Origin: an uncultured Luminiphilus sp.
Lineage (GTDB): Bacteria; Pseudomonadota; Gammaproteobacteria; Pseudomonadales; Halieaceae
Assembly: GCA_905479205.1 (NCBI GenBank)
Contig: CAJQLP010000087.1
Location: 1-37,653 of the forward strand
Direction: 5' to 3'
DNA length: 37,653 nt
The position numbers were made by a program, and so were the translations under genes. Positions 15,662-25,165 of this stretch are shown one piece after another. The notes beneath the pieces are model-generated. The model did no database searches. It was not told where the DNA came from and was given only the letters and a program-made list of their open reading frames with translations. Every line of letters begins with the position of its first letter. The stretch's first letter is position 1.

Positions 15662-17000
15662 TTGTTTTTTTAACTGAAAGCCCCAGCCCAATGCCGTAGT
15701 ACTCGATGCCAATGTCCGCCATGTGCGCGGGGTTGTAAAGGTTTCTTCCGTCAACAATGACAGGTGAAGAAAGCCTTGACTTTATATCCTCAAAATCCGG
15801 CGACCAAAACATCTTCCATTCGGTACAAATGACCAAACAGTCCGCATTGTTGAGTGCATCCTCTTTTACGTCCGCGTAGATCATGTCGTCACGATGTCCG
15901 TAAATAGCGGCGCAGGCTGACATTGCTTCAGGGTCGTACGCTTGAACCTTACCGCCGCAGGCCCACACGGCCTCAATTAAAACGCGGCTCGGTGCTTCGC
16001 GCATATCATCAGTATTGGGTTTGAAGGACAGCCCCCAGACCGCAACTGTTTTACCTTCGAGATTTCCACCAAAACGTCGCAACACTCTCTCGGCCAACTT
16101 TTGTTTTTGTTTCTGATTGGTGTCATGGACGGCGGCCAAAATAGCGCTGCTGCAGTTTTCGCTGTCCGCAAGGTGCTTTAGTGCGCGGACGTCCTTAGGG
16201 AAACAAGACCCGCCATAGCCTGCGCCTGGGTAAATGAACTGATAGCCAATACGTGGATCAGATCCCATGCCTTTACGAACAAGCTCAATATCTGCGCCGA
16301 CACTTTCGGCGATGTTGGCGACTTCGTTAATAAAGCTGATTTTTGTGGCGAGCATGGCATTGGCTGCGTACTTAGTCAGCTCCGCACTGCGCGGGTCCAT
16401 AAACATGAGTTTTTCATGATTGCGGTTAAACGCCTGATACATGCGTCTAAATTCATCGATTGTCGCCGGCGAGCGCGCGCCCACAATAATACGATCCGGG
16501 CTCATCGCATCGGCGATGGCAGAGCCCTCCTTGAGAAATTCGGGGTTTGAGCAGACTTCGTAATCAACGCTTCGCTGCTGCGCTTCGAGCGCTCGAGCAA
16601 TGCGTTGCTGGACTTGATCGGCGGTGCCGACGGGCACCGTCGACTTATTGACAATGACTTTTCGGTCATTCATGTGTGCGGCGATGCTATCGGCAACATC
16701 CATGACGTACTGGAGATCGGCACTGCCATCGTCACCAGCGGGCGTACCCACACAAATGAACAGGTAGTCACTGTCTTGCACCGCTTGGCGGGGGTCTGTG
16801 GTAAATGTTAGCAGGCCCTGTTGGATACCGCTCTTTACTTTGCTCTCCAGTCCGGGCTCATAAAAGGGTATCTCGGCGTTGCGCAGGCGCTCAACGCGCC
16901 GCGCATCGACATCCATACAAATAACCTGATGGCCTACATCTGCAAAGACGGCGGCCTGCACTAGCCCCACATATCCGCTGCCAAAAACACTGATTTTCAT
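15654..17000 (-). CDS. ugd: UDP-glucose 6-dehydrogenase
   Basis: 448 residues. Ugd oxidises UDP-glucose to UDP-glucuronate with NAD, for exopolysaccharide or lipopolysaccharide sugars. The NAD-binding motif is FGSGYVGLVQAAVFADVGH at the N-terminus; the catalytic cysteine is in YGGSCFPKDVRAL; the C-terminal domain has VWGLSFKPNTDDMREAPS. The ATG at 17000 is set by the family start and AGGA upstream. It is the first gene of the operon with rimB, rimK and the M14 peptidase and has no obvious metabolic tie to them. It is divergent from glyA. Confidence 0.96.
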   Translation of the reverse strand: MKISVFGSGYVGLVQAAVFADVGHQVICMDVDARRVERLRNAEIPFYEPGLESKVKSGIQQGLLTFTTDPRQAVQDSDYLFICVGTPAGDDGSADLQYVMDVADSIAAHMNDRKVIVNKSTVPVGTADQVQQRIARALEAQQRSVDYEVCSNPEFLKEGSAIADAMSPDRIIVGARSPATIDEFRRMYQAFNRNHEKLMFMDPRSAELTKYAANAMLATKISFINEVANIAESVGADIELVRKGMGSDPRIGYQFIYPGAGYGGSCFPKDVRALKHLADSENCSSAILAAVHDTNQKQKQKLAERVLRRFGGNLEGKTVAVWGLSFKPNTDDMREAPSRVLIEAVWACGGKVQAYDPEAMSACAAIYGHRDDMIYADVKEDALNNADCLVICTEWKMFWSPDFEDIKSRLSSPVIVDGRNLYNPAHMADIGIEYYGIGLGLSVKKTNE

Positions 17001-17081
17001 CGTTTTCCTGCTTATTTCCTGAAGGTGAGGAGGATATGTCAAAAATATGAAGTAATTAAGACCTCTAAATCGGCATCTACC

Positions 17082-17110
17082 TTACCCTGAAACTGCGTAT
17101 GGGCTAAAAT
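17082..17110 (+). promoter_or_regulatory. Candidate sigma70 promoter for glyA
   Basis: TTACCC (17082-17087), a 17-bp spacer and TAAAAT (17105-17110). The -10 matches five of six consensus bases, the -35 only three. The transcript would start near 17117 with a leader of about 67 nt. Confidence 0.4.
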
Positions 17111-17183
17111 AAACGCTATCATTTGGGCTGCGCTTATAAAGCCAGCAAGTCTAGCCCCCCAAATTAAAGCAAGGACCTCGACC

Positions 17184-18482
17184 ATGAACCAGGCGGCCAA
17201 ACCACTGTCACAATTTCTTGATCGCGATAACCAGACCATTGAAAGCTATGATGCCGAGCTTTGGTCGGCAATGAGTGCAGAAGCTCGGCGTCAGGAAGAG
17301 CATATTGAGCTCATCGCATCTGAAAACTATGCGAGTCCCAGGGTAATGGAGGCGCAGGGCTCTGTGCTTACCAATAAATATGCTGAAGGCTATCCGGGCA
17401 AGCGCTATTACGGCGGCTGTGAGTACGTTGACATTGCTGAGCAGTTGGCGATAGAGCGAGCCAAGCAGCTGTTCGGCGCCGACTATGCCAACGTTCAGCC
17501 TCACTCAGGGTCCAGTGCCAATATTGCTGTCTACCATGCACTTCTCAAGCCCGGCGATACCGTGATGGGGATGAGCCTGGCTGATGGCGGGCATCTTACT
17601 CACGGCGCGTCTGTGAGCTTTTCAGGGAAGTTTTATAATGCCGTTCAGTATGGCATTGACCACGATACCGGTCTTATCAATTACGATGAGCTTATGGCGC
17701 TTGCTTTAGAGCATAAGCCAAAACTTATTATTGGCGGTTTCTCGGCCTACAGTCGCGTGATGGACTGGAGTAAGTTCCGCGAGATTGCTGACGCGGTTGG
17801 CGCCTATCTTCTTGTCGATATGGCGCACATCGCAGGTCTTGTTGCTGCCGGCGTTTATCCCAGCCCCATACCTTATGCTGACGTTGTGACGTCGACTACG
17901 CACAAAACTCTGCGCGGCCCACGCAGTGGTATTATTTTGGCCAAGTCAAACCCTGATATTGAAAAGAAATTGAACTCAGCCATTTTCCCTGGCGCCCAGG
18001 GAGGCCCTTTAATGCATGCGATCGCAGCAAAAGCGGTTGCTTTCAAAGAGGCTATGGATCCGTCCTTTGTGGATTATCAGAAACAGGTTATCGCCAATGC
18101 GCAGGCAATGGCAAAGGTGTTTATGGAGCGAGGTCACAAGATCGTTTCAGGCGGCACCGACAATCATTTGATGCTGCTTGATCTGATTGGTAAGGAATAC
18201 ACAGGCAAGGATGCGGATGCAGCACTGGGCGAAGCCTTTATCACCGTGAACAAAAATTCGGTTCCTAATGATCCCCGATCGCCATTCGTAACATCGGGAT
18301 TGCGCTTAGGCACGCCTGCTATAACAACGAGAGGTTTTGGTTTAGCGGAGACCGAGGCCTTGACTCATTGGATGTGCGACGTACTCGCTTCACTTGAGGA
18401 TGGCACTTCTGAGACGGTCATTCCAGCAGTGCGTGCAAAAGTTCTGGACGTTTGTGGTCGTTTGCCTGTTTACGGTAACTGA
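17184..18482 (+). CDS. glyA: Serine hydroxymethyltransferase
   Basis: 432 residues, slightly longer than the 417 of E. coli because of a short N-terminal extension. This PLP enzyme interconverts serine and glycine with tetrahydrofolate, the main source of one-carbon units. The core opens at [19 protein letters not shown]; the PLP lysine is in [15 protein letters not shown] (about K241); the [15 protein letters not shown] segment is typical. AAGGA lies eight bases before the ATG. It starts the long operon nrdR-ribD-ribE-ribBA-ribH-nusB-thiL-pgpA, whose intergenic gaps are all short. Confidence 0.98.
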   Translation: MNQAAKPLSQFLDRDNQTIESYDAELWSAMSAEARRQEEHIELIASENYASPRVMEAQGSVLTNKYAEGYPGKRYYGGCEYVDIAEQLAIERAKQLFGADYANVQPHSGSSANIAVYHALLKPGDTVMGMSLADGGHLTHGASVSFSGKFYNAVQYGIDHDTGLINYDELMALALEHKPKLIIGGFSAYSRVMDWSKFREIADAVGAYLLVDMAHIAGLVAAGVYPSPIPYADVVTSTTHKTLRGPRSGIILAKSNPDIEKKLNSAIFPGAQGGPLMHAIAAKAVAFKEAMDPSFVDYQKQVIANAQAMAKVFMERGHKIVSGGTDNHLMLLDLIGKEYTGKDADAALGEAFITVNKNSVPNDPRSPFVTSGLRLGTPAITTRGFGLAETEALTHWMCDVLASLEDGTSETVIPAVRAKVLDVCGRLPVYGN

Positions 18483-18504
18483 TCTCACCGAGGCGCTCTA
18501 AGCT

Positions 18505-18972
18505 ATGCACTGTCCATTCTGTTCTACTGACGAAACCAAGGTTATCGATTCTCGATTGGTAGCCGAAGGTGATCAAGTGCGCCGTCGACGAGAGTGTTTA
18601 GAGTGTAAAGAGCGCTTTACTACCTATGAAGTGGCTGAGCTGGTCATGCCTCGCCTGATCAAACAGGATGGCAGCCGAGAGCCTTTTAACGAGGACAAAC
18701 TTCGCGGTGGATTTTTAAGAGCGCTTGAAAAGCGCCCGGTGTCCGTTGAAGAAATCGAAACTCAGATCCATCAGATTAAGCACCGGCTGCGGGCAACCGG
18801 AGAACGAGAAATCCAGTCTCGAGAGCTCGGTGAATTGGTGATGGCGGCGTTAAAGACGCTCGACCAAGTCGCTTATGTTCGGTTTGCCTCTGTGTACAAA
18901 AGCTTTCAAGATTTGGCTGAATTTCGTGATGCCATCGAGTTGCTGGAGGCGGAGCCTCAGGGCTCTGACTGA
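18505..18972 (+). CDS. nrdR: Transcriptional repressor NrdR of ribonucleotide reductase genes
   Basis: 155 residues. NrdR represses ribonucleotide reductase genes when its ATP cone binds dATP. The zinc ribbon is formed by [13 protein letters not shown] and [15 protein letters not shown]; the ATP-cone domain (about 48-138) includes [17 protein letters not shown] and [12 protein letters not shown]. It sits between glyA and ribD, its usual place in gammaproteobacteria. Confidence 0.98.
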   Translation: MHCPFCSTDETKVIDSRLVAEGDQVRRRRECLECKERFTTYEVAELVMPRLIKQDGSREPFNEDKLRGGFLRALEKRPVSVEEIETQIHQIKHRLRATGEREIQSRELGELVMAALKTLDQVAYVRFASVYKSFQDLAEFRDAIELLEAEPQGSD

Positions 18973-19005
18973 GGTCGCGCGCTTGGCCGGCGAACCTCCT
19001 TCACT

Positions 19006-20117
19006 ATGAAAAACCAAGACGAACAGTTCATGGCGCGCGCCATTGAAGTCGCCCAACAAGGCAGGTTTTGGGCGAGCCCCAACCCGCATGTAGGCTGTGT
19101 TGTCGTCCGTGAAGGTCGTATTACCGGGGAGGGCTTCACTCAACCGCCCGGTGGTAATCACGCAGAGATTCAAGCGCTATTAGATGCCGGTGACGCGCGC
19201 GGAGCGACCGCATACGTGACATTGGAGCCTTGTGCCCATATTGGACGAACAGGCCCTTGCGCTGATGCGTTAATTGCACGGGTCTGAGCCGCGTTGTTGT
19301 CGCAGTTGAAGACCCTTTTCACGCCGTATCGGGGCAGGGAATTGCTCGGCTGAGAGAAGCGGGGGTGGCGGTCAGTGTGGGCGTACTTGCTGACGAGTCG
19401 CGAGCGCTGATTGCTGGTTATTTGTTGCGTATTACCCGCGGTTGGGGGCGAGTTAGGCTCAAATTGGCGACGTCGTTAGATGGCCGAACGGCCATGGCGT
19501 CGGGGGAGAGCCAGTGGATTACAGGTCCGCAAGCGCGAGCAGATGTGCAGCGATTACGCGCTGAAAGTTCAGTTATTTTGACAGGGATTGGAACCGTGAT
19601 AGCAGACGACTGCGCCCTTACAGTGCGTGCCGAGCAGTTGCCGCTCACGCCAGAGGAGCGCGACCGGGCTCTAGCGCATGCGCCATTGCGCGTGCTTCTC
19701 GACAGTGAAGGGCGACTGGATCAAGGCTCACAGATTATTTCGGATGCTGCACGGACGCTAATTTTTCACGCTAATGACACGGTTCCCGCGCCATTTCTCG
19801 CGGCTATTCCAACGGTTAAGACGCAGGCTGTTTCCCGGGGCACCCATGGCTTAGATCTCCGCTCGATACTCGCTCACTTAGGCGAGGAGGGAGCTAACGA
19901 GATACTCATCGAGGCTGGTGCTACACTTGCCGCCGCTTTTATCGAGCAAAACTTAGTCGATGAACTGGTTATTTATCAGGCGCCTCGTTTATTGGGTAGC
20001 TCTGGGAAAGCAATGTTGGCCTTATCGTTTGATCGGCTCGCCGAGACCCCTGAACTACGTCTGATTGAAGTAAGTCGAGTGGGAGACGACTTGCGTATCA
20101 TCGCTACACCCACTTAG
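19006..20117 (+). pseudogene. ribD: Riboflavin biosynthesis protein RibD, disrupted by a one-base frameshift
   Basis: RibD is the bifunctional deaminase/reductase for the second and third steps of riboflavin synthesis. The deaminase domain (19006 to about 19280) has the zinc motif GNHAEIQALLDAG and VTLEPCAHIGRTGPCADA. The frame then hits TGA at 19285-19287, just after LIARV. In the frame one base back the protein continues at once with SRVVVAVEDPFHAV, then the reductase domain (LKLATSLDGRTAMASGESQW, VILTGIGTVIADDC). Joined, the two parts give about 370 residues, the normal length. One base appears to be lost near 19278-19284. The rest is well preserved, so a recent mutation or a sequencing error is most likely. 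Neighbouring genes are intact. Confidence 0.88.
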
Positions 20118-20128
20118 CAGGAGACCAC

Positions 20129-20785
20129 GTGTTCACAGGAATTATTGAAGCCATCGGTACCATCGCGGCCATGGAGCAATCCGGAGGAGATATGCGCTTG
20201 CGCATACAGTCGGGCAAGTTAGCATTGAGTGATGTAAAGCTAGGTGACAGCATCGCTACTAGCGGCGTGTGCCTGACAGTAACGGAGCTACCAGGCGATG
20301 GTTACTGGGCTGACGTATCACTGGAGACGTTGCAATTTACGACGCTGGGCGCCCGCAAGGTGGGTGATCGCGTCAATTTGGAAAAATCATTGACCCCCGA
20401 GTCTCGTCTGGGCGGGCATATTGTTAGCGGGCACGTAGATGGTGTGGGCACCGTTAAGTCTATTGGTCGAGATGGGCGCTCTTGGAGGTATATTATCGAG
20501 GCGCCTGCTGGGTTAGCGAAGTACATCGCGCACAAAGGGTCCATCACGATCGATGGTACGAGTCTGACGGTGAACGCTGTGTCAGGCGCCGAGTTTGACT
20601 TGAATATTATTCCCCAAACTTTTGAAGAGACAGTCTTTGCCGATTATGTGGTCGGTGCTCACGTTAATTTAGAAGTCGACGTTATAGCTCGCTACCTTGA
20701 GCGCTTGTTACAGGGTGATGCAGCTGCCCAAAAAGGTGGTATGAGTTTAGACACGCTGCGCGACGCGGGTTATCTCAATGACTGA
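20129..20785 (+). CDS. ribE: Riboflavin synthase, alpha subunit
   Basis: 218 residues. It dismutates two 6,7-dimethyl-8-ribityllumazine molecules to riboflavin. Two tandem lumazine-binding repeats are visible: MFTGIIEAIGTI with SIATSGVCLTV in the first, and GGHIVSGHVDGVG with GSITIDGTSLTV in the second. The start is GTG at 20129, confirmed by the invariant FTGIIE start and by AGGAG upstream. It overlaps ribBA by eight bases. Called ribC in some E. coli nomenclature. Confidence 0.96.
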   Translation: MFTGIIEAIGTIAAMEQSGGDMRLRIQSGKLALSDVKLGDSIATSGVCLTVTELPGDGYWADVSLETLQFTTLGARKVGDRVNLEKSLTPESRLGGHIVSGHVDGVGTVKSIGRDGRSWRYIIEAPAGLAKYIAHKGSITIDGTSLTVNAVSGAEFDLNIIPQTFEETVFADYVVGAHVNLEVDVIARYLERLLQGDAAAQKGGMSLDTLRDAGYLND

Positions 20786-21896
20786 ACAAGCACAATACGC
20801 AACGACTGAAGAGTTGATTAGCCACATGCGTTTCGGACGCATGATGCTTCTCTTAATCGATAATAGTGAGGGTGATGCCACGGGCGTGGTCACGTTGGCT
20901 GCGGAATTATGCGAGCCCCACCACATAACCTTTATGGCTCGGCAAGCGCGAGGCTTGGTATGTTTGGGACTCACGCGCGCGCGTTGCGAACATCTTAACT
21001 TGCCGCTCATGGTCGAGGGAGAAGTTGAAGCTGAACCTTTCACGTTGTCTATTGAGGCATCGGAAGGTATTGATACGGGCATTTCAGCGGTTGATCGAGC
21101 GAGAACAGTGCGTGTCGCGGTTGCCTCCGATAGTAAGGCCGCCGATTTGGTGCAGCCTGGACATATTTTCCCCATTGCTGCTGCCGATGGCGGTGTGCTG
21201 ACGCGTGCGGATAAGTCTGAGGCGACCACAGATCTGGCTGCAATTGCAGGTATGCTGCCCGCGGCTGTATTCACTGAAGTACTGGATAAGCAAGGAAACT
21301 TAGCCCGAGGTGAGTCGCTGTGGGAGTTCGCTCGTAGCCATGATTTACCTGTGGGGAGAGTCTCAGACTTGGTGACGTATCGATTGGCGAATGAGCGCAC
21401 AATAGAGTGTATTCGCAAGGGTACGGTTGAAACCACGTATGGTCCGATGGAAATTAATGTTTATCGTGAAACCTCAAAAGCGACTCTTCACATCGCGCTT
21501 GTTAAAGGTGAGCTTAACTCGGAGCTTCCTACATTGGTGCGGGTGCATGTCACATCGGTCTTGCGAGATCTCGTCGGTACCACGCTTAACAATCAGGTAA
21601 GCTGGCGTTTTGACAATAGTTTAAAAAGTGTTTCAGAGGCAGAGCGGGCGGTGCTGGTTCTTATTACGCGACCTGAAACAGCCGATGTGTTGTTGGCGGG
21701 CGTAGACCGGCTCCTTGGGCTAGACCCGCAAGAATCCGTAGCGACCACCGACAGCTATGCGTCGATTGGCTTGGGCGCCCAGATCCTCAATGATTTGGGC
21801 GTTGGTAAAATTGATTTGATGGGCGCGCCCCTCAAATATAATGCTCTGGCTGGATTCGGCCTTGAAGTTTGCGACTTTGTCGCTCCCACACATTGA
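20778..21896 (+). CDS. RibBA-like protein with both active sites degenerate
   Basis: 372 residues, with the layout of bifunctional DHBP synthase/GTP cyclohydrolase II (RibBA). The fold-level similarity is clear: ARGLVCLGLTRARCE, DTGISAVDRARTV, LVQPGHIFPIAAADGGVL, then YGPMEINVYRE, HIALVKGE and IGLGAQILNDLGV. The catalytic parts are not. The RENEGD loop is replaced by DNSEGDATG (about 28-36), the metal-binding His of GGHTEA is Lys (ADKSEA, K146), and the zinc cysteines and the HEGRGIG motif of the cyclohydrolase are missing (HVTSVLRDLVGTTLNNQ, about 254-270). Glu167 remains. The frame is intact and coupled to ribE by an 8-bp overlap, so it is probably expressed as a pseudoenzyme or has a changed function. 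Real RibA and RibB should be encoded elsewhere. Confidence 0.85.
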   Translation: MTEQAQYATTEELISHMRFGRMMLLLIDNSEGDATGVVTLAAELCEPHHITFMARQARGLVCLGLTRARCEHLNLPLMVEGEVEAEPFTLSIEASEGIDTGISAVDRARTVRVAVASDSKAADLVQPGHIFPIAAADGGVLTRADKSEATTDLAAIAGMLPAAVFTEVLDKQGNLARGESLWEFARSHDLPVGRVSDLVTYRLANERTIECIRKGTVETTYGPMEINVYRETSKATLHIALVKGELNSELPTLVRVHVTSVLRDLVGTTLNNQVSWRFDNSLKSVSEAERAVLVLITRPETADVLLAGVDRLLGLDPQESVATTDSYASIGLGAQILNDLGVGKIDLMGAPLKYNALAGFGLEVCDFVAPTH

Positions 21897-21915
21897 AAAT
21901 ACATAGGAGAAGGTC

Positions 21916-22398
21916 ATGAGTAGCCAGGGAATACGTACCACAGAAGGCTCACTGAGTTCGAATAACGGCAACTACGTCATTGTTGTTGCACGCTGGAATA
22001 GCTTCGTTGTGGAGCATTTGCTAGAGGGTGCTATTGATACGCTGCGACGCCATGGTATCAGCGATCAGCAAATGCACATTGTCCGAGTGCCGGGCGCGTT
22101 TGAAATTCCTCTCGCTTGTCAGCGCGCGGCAAAGCTTCCGAATTGTGATGCCATTATTGCGCTGGGTGCAGTTATTCGTGGGGGCACCCCACATTTTGAC
22201 TACGTGGCTGGGGAATGCACCAAAGGTTTGGCTCAGGTTCAAATGGACACGTCCACACCGATCTCGTTTGGTGTGCTCACTGTCGACTCTATTGAGCAAG
22301 CTATTGAGCGATCGGGAACCAAAGCCGGTAATAAAGGGGCGGAGGCTGCTATGAGTGCACTAGAGATGGTTAATCTGTTCAGTGCGCTGGAAGGCTAA
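21916..22398 (+). CDS. ribH: 6,7-dimethyl-8-ribityllumazine synthase
   Basis: 160 residues, the usual length. It condenses the ribitylamino-uracil with dihydroxybutanone phosphate and forms the icosahedral or pentameric lumazine synthase. Family blocks: [52 protein letters not shown] and [20 protein letters not shown] strong AGGAGAAGG precedes the ATG. The stop shares a base with the nusB start (TAATG). Confidence 0.97.
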   Translation: MSSQGIRTTEGSLSSNNGNYVIVVARWNSFVVEHLLEGAIDTLRRHGISDQQMHIVRVPGAFEIPLACQRAAKLPNCDAIIALGAVIRGGTPHFDYVAGECTKGLAQVQMDTSTPISFGVLTVDSIEQAIERSGTKAGNKGAEAAMSALEMVNLFSALEG

Positions 22399-22844
22399 TG
22401 ACAAAAGTTAACCCACTCGCGGCTCAGCGACGCCGGGCGCGTCATTTTGCGCTACAGGCGCTTTATCAATGGACGATGACTCACGCTGTGCTTACCGAGA
22501 TCGAGGCCGAGTTTCGCATTGATAATGATTTTAGCCACGTCGATGGTGAGTACTTTACTGTCTTGTTGACGGGCGTGGCACAAAATGCAGCGACGCTCGA
22601 TAAGCTTTACGAACCACGTCTGGATCGCGCCCTCGACGACCTTGATCCTATCGAACGTAATTTATTGCGTATGGGCGTTTTTGAGCTGCGCGACAGGATT
22701 GATGTCCCTTACCGCGTTGTTTTGAACGAGGCCATCGCTTTGGCAAAGAAATTCGGTGCGACCGATAGCTACCGTTACGTCAATGGTATTTTGGATAAGA
22801 TGGCGCAGGATATGCGTCAACTTGAAATTCAAGCTGAAGCTTAA
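22398..22844 (+). CDS. nusB: Transcription antitermination factor NusB
   Basis: 148 residues. NusB with S10 binds boxA RNA and prevents premature termination in rRNA operons. Characteristic blocks are RRRARHFALQALYQWTM, LDDLDPIERNLLRMGVFEL and YRVVLNEAIALAKKFG, followed by YRYVNGILDKMA. The start codon overlaps the ribH stop by one base (TAATG), a tight translational link seen widely in this operon. Confidence 0.97.
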   Translation: MTKVNPLAAQRRRARHFALQALYQWTMTHAVLTEIEAEFRIDNDFSHVDGEYFTVLLTGVAQNAATLDKLYEPRLDRALDDLDPIERNLLRMGVFELRDRIDVPYRVVLNEAIALAKKFGATDSYRYVNGILDKMAQDMRQLEIQAEA

Positions 22845-22864
22845 AGGCACTGATACCGCCACCT

Positions 22865-23797
22865 ATGGCTTCTGAATTCGACCTCATTTATCGGCATCTT
22901 GCTAGCTTCGGGGCGGGGCCGTCGGTTATTTTGGGTGTTGGTGACGATGCCGCCTCTTTGCGTGTACGTGACGGCCATGAACTGCTTGTGTCAACCGACA
23001 CGCTGGTTGAGGACCGGCACTTTCCAGTGGGCACGCTGCCAGAGCATATCGCTTATCGTGCTGTTGCAACCGCTGTGAGCGACCTCGCTGCCATGGCGGC
23101 GAAACCTATTGCTATGACGCTTGCGCTTACTTTGCCCGAGGCTGATGACTTGTGGATGCATGGATTCTCTATGGGTCTCGCAAGTGCCGTGAGTGATTTT
23201 GGTATCCCTCTTGTCGGCGGCGATCTCACGCGAGGACCACTTTGTGTGTCTGTTACCGTGATGGGTGAATGCCCTGCAGGTTTCGCGGTGAGGCGCAGTG
23301 GGGCTCGTGTTGGAGACAGGCTGTGTGTGACCGGAACGTTAGGTGATGCTGCGGCAGGTCTTTTGCTGATACAAGGTACGTCGGATCTCAGTGAATTACC
23401 CGATATAGACACTATGGAGTATTTAGAGCATCGTTTTTATCGACCCGCACCTGCACTTATGTGGTGTGACTGGCTGCGAACCCATGCGACTTCGGCGATC
23501 GATGTATCAGATGGTTTGCTGGCGGACGTAACCCATATTGCACATGCATCGGGTGTGGGGATTGAGATTAGCGCTCGCGCGCTCCCACTGTCAGAACCGC
23601 TCGCCTCGTTACAAGCACTCGACCCTATAGCGCTAGCACTGCACGGGGGGGATGATTATGAGCTTGCGTTTACAGTGCCGCCGGGTACGGAGCTCCCCGC
23701 AGGACTTCATTGCATTGGAACGGTGGTTGATGGAGATGGAGTTATTTGTATTGATATAGCAACAACAGGTGTGAGCGGTTATGACCACTTCCGATAA
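22865..23797 (+). CDS. thiL: Thiamine-monophosphate kinase
   Basis: 310 residues. ThiL phosphorylates thiamine monophosphate to thiamine diphosphate. The N-terminal substrate loop reads GVGDDAASL, the metal/ATP motif STDTLVEDRHF, then AVSDLAAMAAKP and VGGDLTRGPL, and late DVSDGLLADVTHIA and GGDDYELAF, all typical of the PurM-like fold. Its 3' end overlaps pgpA by 17 bases. The ribosome binding site is weak, so coupling from nusB is likely. Confidence 0.96.
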   Translation: MASEFDLIYRHLASFGAGPSVILGVGDDAASLRVRDGHELLVSTDTLVEDRHFPVGTLPEHIAYRAVATAVSDLAAMAAKPIAMTLALTLPEADDLWMHGFSMGLASAVSDFGIPLVGGDLTRGPLCVSVTVMGECPAGFAVRRSGARVGDRLCVTGTLGDAAAGLLLIQGTSDLSELPDIDTMEYLEHRFYRPAPALMWCDWLRTHATSAIDVSDGLLADVTHIAHASGVGIEISARALPLSEPLASLQALDPIALALHGGDDYELAFTVPPGTELPAGLHCIGTVVDGDGVICIDIATTGVSGYDHFR

Positions 23798-24317
23798 GCC
23801 TACAGCGACTGCGGAAACAATATCAGTGGTGAGCGTGATTCGGTCGCCGTCCCTGTTAATAGCATCTTGGTTTCTTTCGGGTTTAGCACCTGTTGCACCC
23901 GGCACGGCGGGCAGCCTAGCGGCATTGCCACTTGTCGCCGTGGTGCTTCATATGCTGCCGTTGTTTTGGACTGTTTCACTGGTCGTGCTTCTTTTTGGCT
24001 TGGGTGTTTGGAGCGCTTCCGAGGCTGGCCGCAGGTGGGGTAAGGTCGATCATGGCGCTATCGTTATTGATGAGGTGGTGGGCCAGCTAATTGCGGTGGC
24101 AATACCCTTTTATCTGCTGGGTGATGCCATCCTGAGCTTGCCTGAAGCGCTGTTGCTCGGGTTTGTGGCGTTTCGTTTGTTCGATATCGTCAAAGTTTGG
24201 CCGGCGGACTATTTTGATGTGCACAGTAAAAACGGATGGGGTGTGATGCTCGACGATGTCTTTGCCGGTATTTGGGCGGGTATTGTTGTAGCGATTTTAG
24301 GCTTAGCGCTGTACTGA
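23781..24317 (+). CDS. pgpA: Phosphatidylglycerophosphatase A
   Basis: 178 residues. PgpA dephosphorylates phosphatidylglycerol phosphate in the inner membrane. Family motifs: APGTAGSLAALPL near residue 40, IVIDEVVGQLIAV (the acidic catalytic region) and FRLFDIVKVWPADYFD, ending with GVMLDDVFAGIWAG. Four membrane spans are likely. The ~15-residue N-terminal extension overlaps the end of thiL. It ends five bases from the convergent ispA, with no terminator between them. Confidence 0.95.
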   Translation: MTTSDKPTATAETISVVSVIRSPSLLIASWFLSGLAPVAPGTAGSLAALPLVAVVLHMLPLFWTVSLVVLLFGLGVWSASEAGRRWGKVDHGAIVIDEVVGQLIAVAIPFYLLGDAILSLPEALLLGFVAFRLFDIVKVWPADYFDVHSKNGWGVMLDDVFAGIWAGIVVAILGLALY

Positions 24318-24322
24318 CTTGT

Positions 24323-25165
24323 TTATGTTCGTCGATTCACCATTTGGTAGGCGAGTTCAACCAGCGGTGCTTTGCGCTCCCCGTATGCCGCCAAACAATT
24401 AATTGCTTCCGCATACAGAGTTTGTGCTTCCTCATGGGCTTGCTCTAACCCGAGACAACTGACGTAGGTTGACTTGTCTGCGGCGCTGTCCTTTCCCGCA
24501 GTTTTACCTAGTTCTTGGCTGGATGCGGTGGCATCGAGTACGTCATCCATGACTTGAAATGCCAGCCCGATGGCTGCGGCAAAATCATCCAATCTTTGAC
24601 GGTCTTCCTGCGTCGCGTTGGCGCAGATAGCGCCTGCATTTACCGCTGCCCTAAACAACGCACCCGTTTTACCCGCATGAATTGTACGTAAAACGTCGAC
24701 ATCCACGGCCTTACTCTCCGCTTCCATATCGAGCGCTTGCCCACCGACCATGCCCATAAAGCCCACTGCTTTTGCCACAACAGCTATCAGCTCATTACGC
24801 TGGGTATGACTCAGAAGTTCGTCGGTGGCGATGATTTCAAAAGCACTCGCCTGGAGGCCGTCTCCTACCAATATCGCCGTGGCCTCATTAAAGGCTTTGT
24901 GCAGTGTTGGTTTCCCTCGGCGCAGATCATCATCATCCATTGCGGGTAAATCATCGTGGATTAGCGAGTAGCAATGGAGCCACTCAATGGCGGCCGATGT
25001 GCTGTCGGTTATGTGCGGCTCGGGGTTTTCAGCTAACAGCCGGTAGGTCTCCAAAAGCATGCGAGAACGCAAGCGCTTTCCTGAGTTGTCGAGAACGTAT
25101 TGAATAGCGCGCTCTAACTGTGGAGACAAGCTTCTAGGGAGCGGGTAGGGATCCCTAGCGGTCAC
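24323..25165 (-). CDS. ispA: Polyprenyl (farnesyl/geranyl) diphosphate synthase
   Basis: 280 residues. It condenses IPP with allylic diphosphates to make farnesyl diphosphate for quinones and undecaprenol. GKRLRSRMLLETY precedes the first Asp-rich motif DDLPAMDDDDLRRGKPT; the second is FQVMDDVLDATA. The start is GTG at 25165, overlapping the xseB stop as GTGA, so the N-terminus is about 20 residues shorter than E. coli IspA. It follows dxs and xseB, genes that also accompany ispA in E. coli. Confidence 0.94.
   Translation of the reverse strand: MTARDPYPLPRSLSPQLERAIQYVLDNSGKRLRSRMLLETYRLLAENPEPHITDSTSAAIEWLHCYSLIHDDLPAMDDDDLRRGKPTLHKAFNEATAILVGDGLQASAFEIIATDELLSHTQRNELIAVVAKAVGFMGMVGGQALDMEAESKAVDVDVLRTIHAGKTGALFRAAVNAGAICANATQEDRQRLDDFAAAIGLAFQVMDDVLDATASSQELGKTAGKDSAADKSTYVSCLGLEQAHEEAQTLYAEAINCLAAYGERKAPLVELAYQMVNRRT

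Noticed and set aside
18973..19005. FMN riboswitch before the riboflavin genes
   Set aside because: Only 33 bp separate nrdR and ribD; there is no room for the roughly 130-nt element and none of its conserved stems is present.
19270..19290. Programmed -1 frameshifting in ribD
   Set aside because: There is no X-XXY-YYZ slippery heptamer, and I saw no clear downstream stimulatory hairpin. RibD does not normally need frameshifting, so mutation or sequencing error is simpler.
20747..21436. Antisense open frame of 229 codons across the RibBA-like gene
   Set aside because: The sense frame aligns with RibBA over its full length; the antisense protein is Ser/Arg-rich, as expected from a reversed coding frame.
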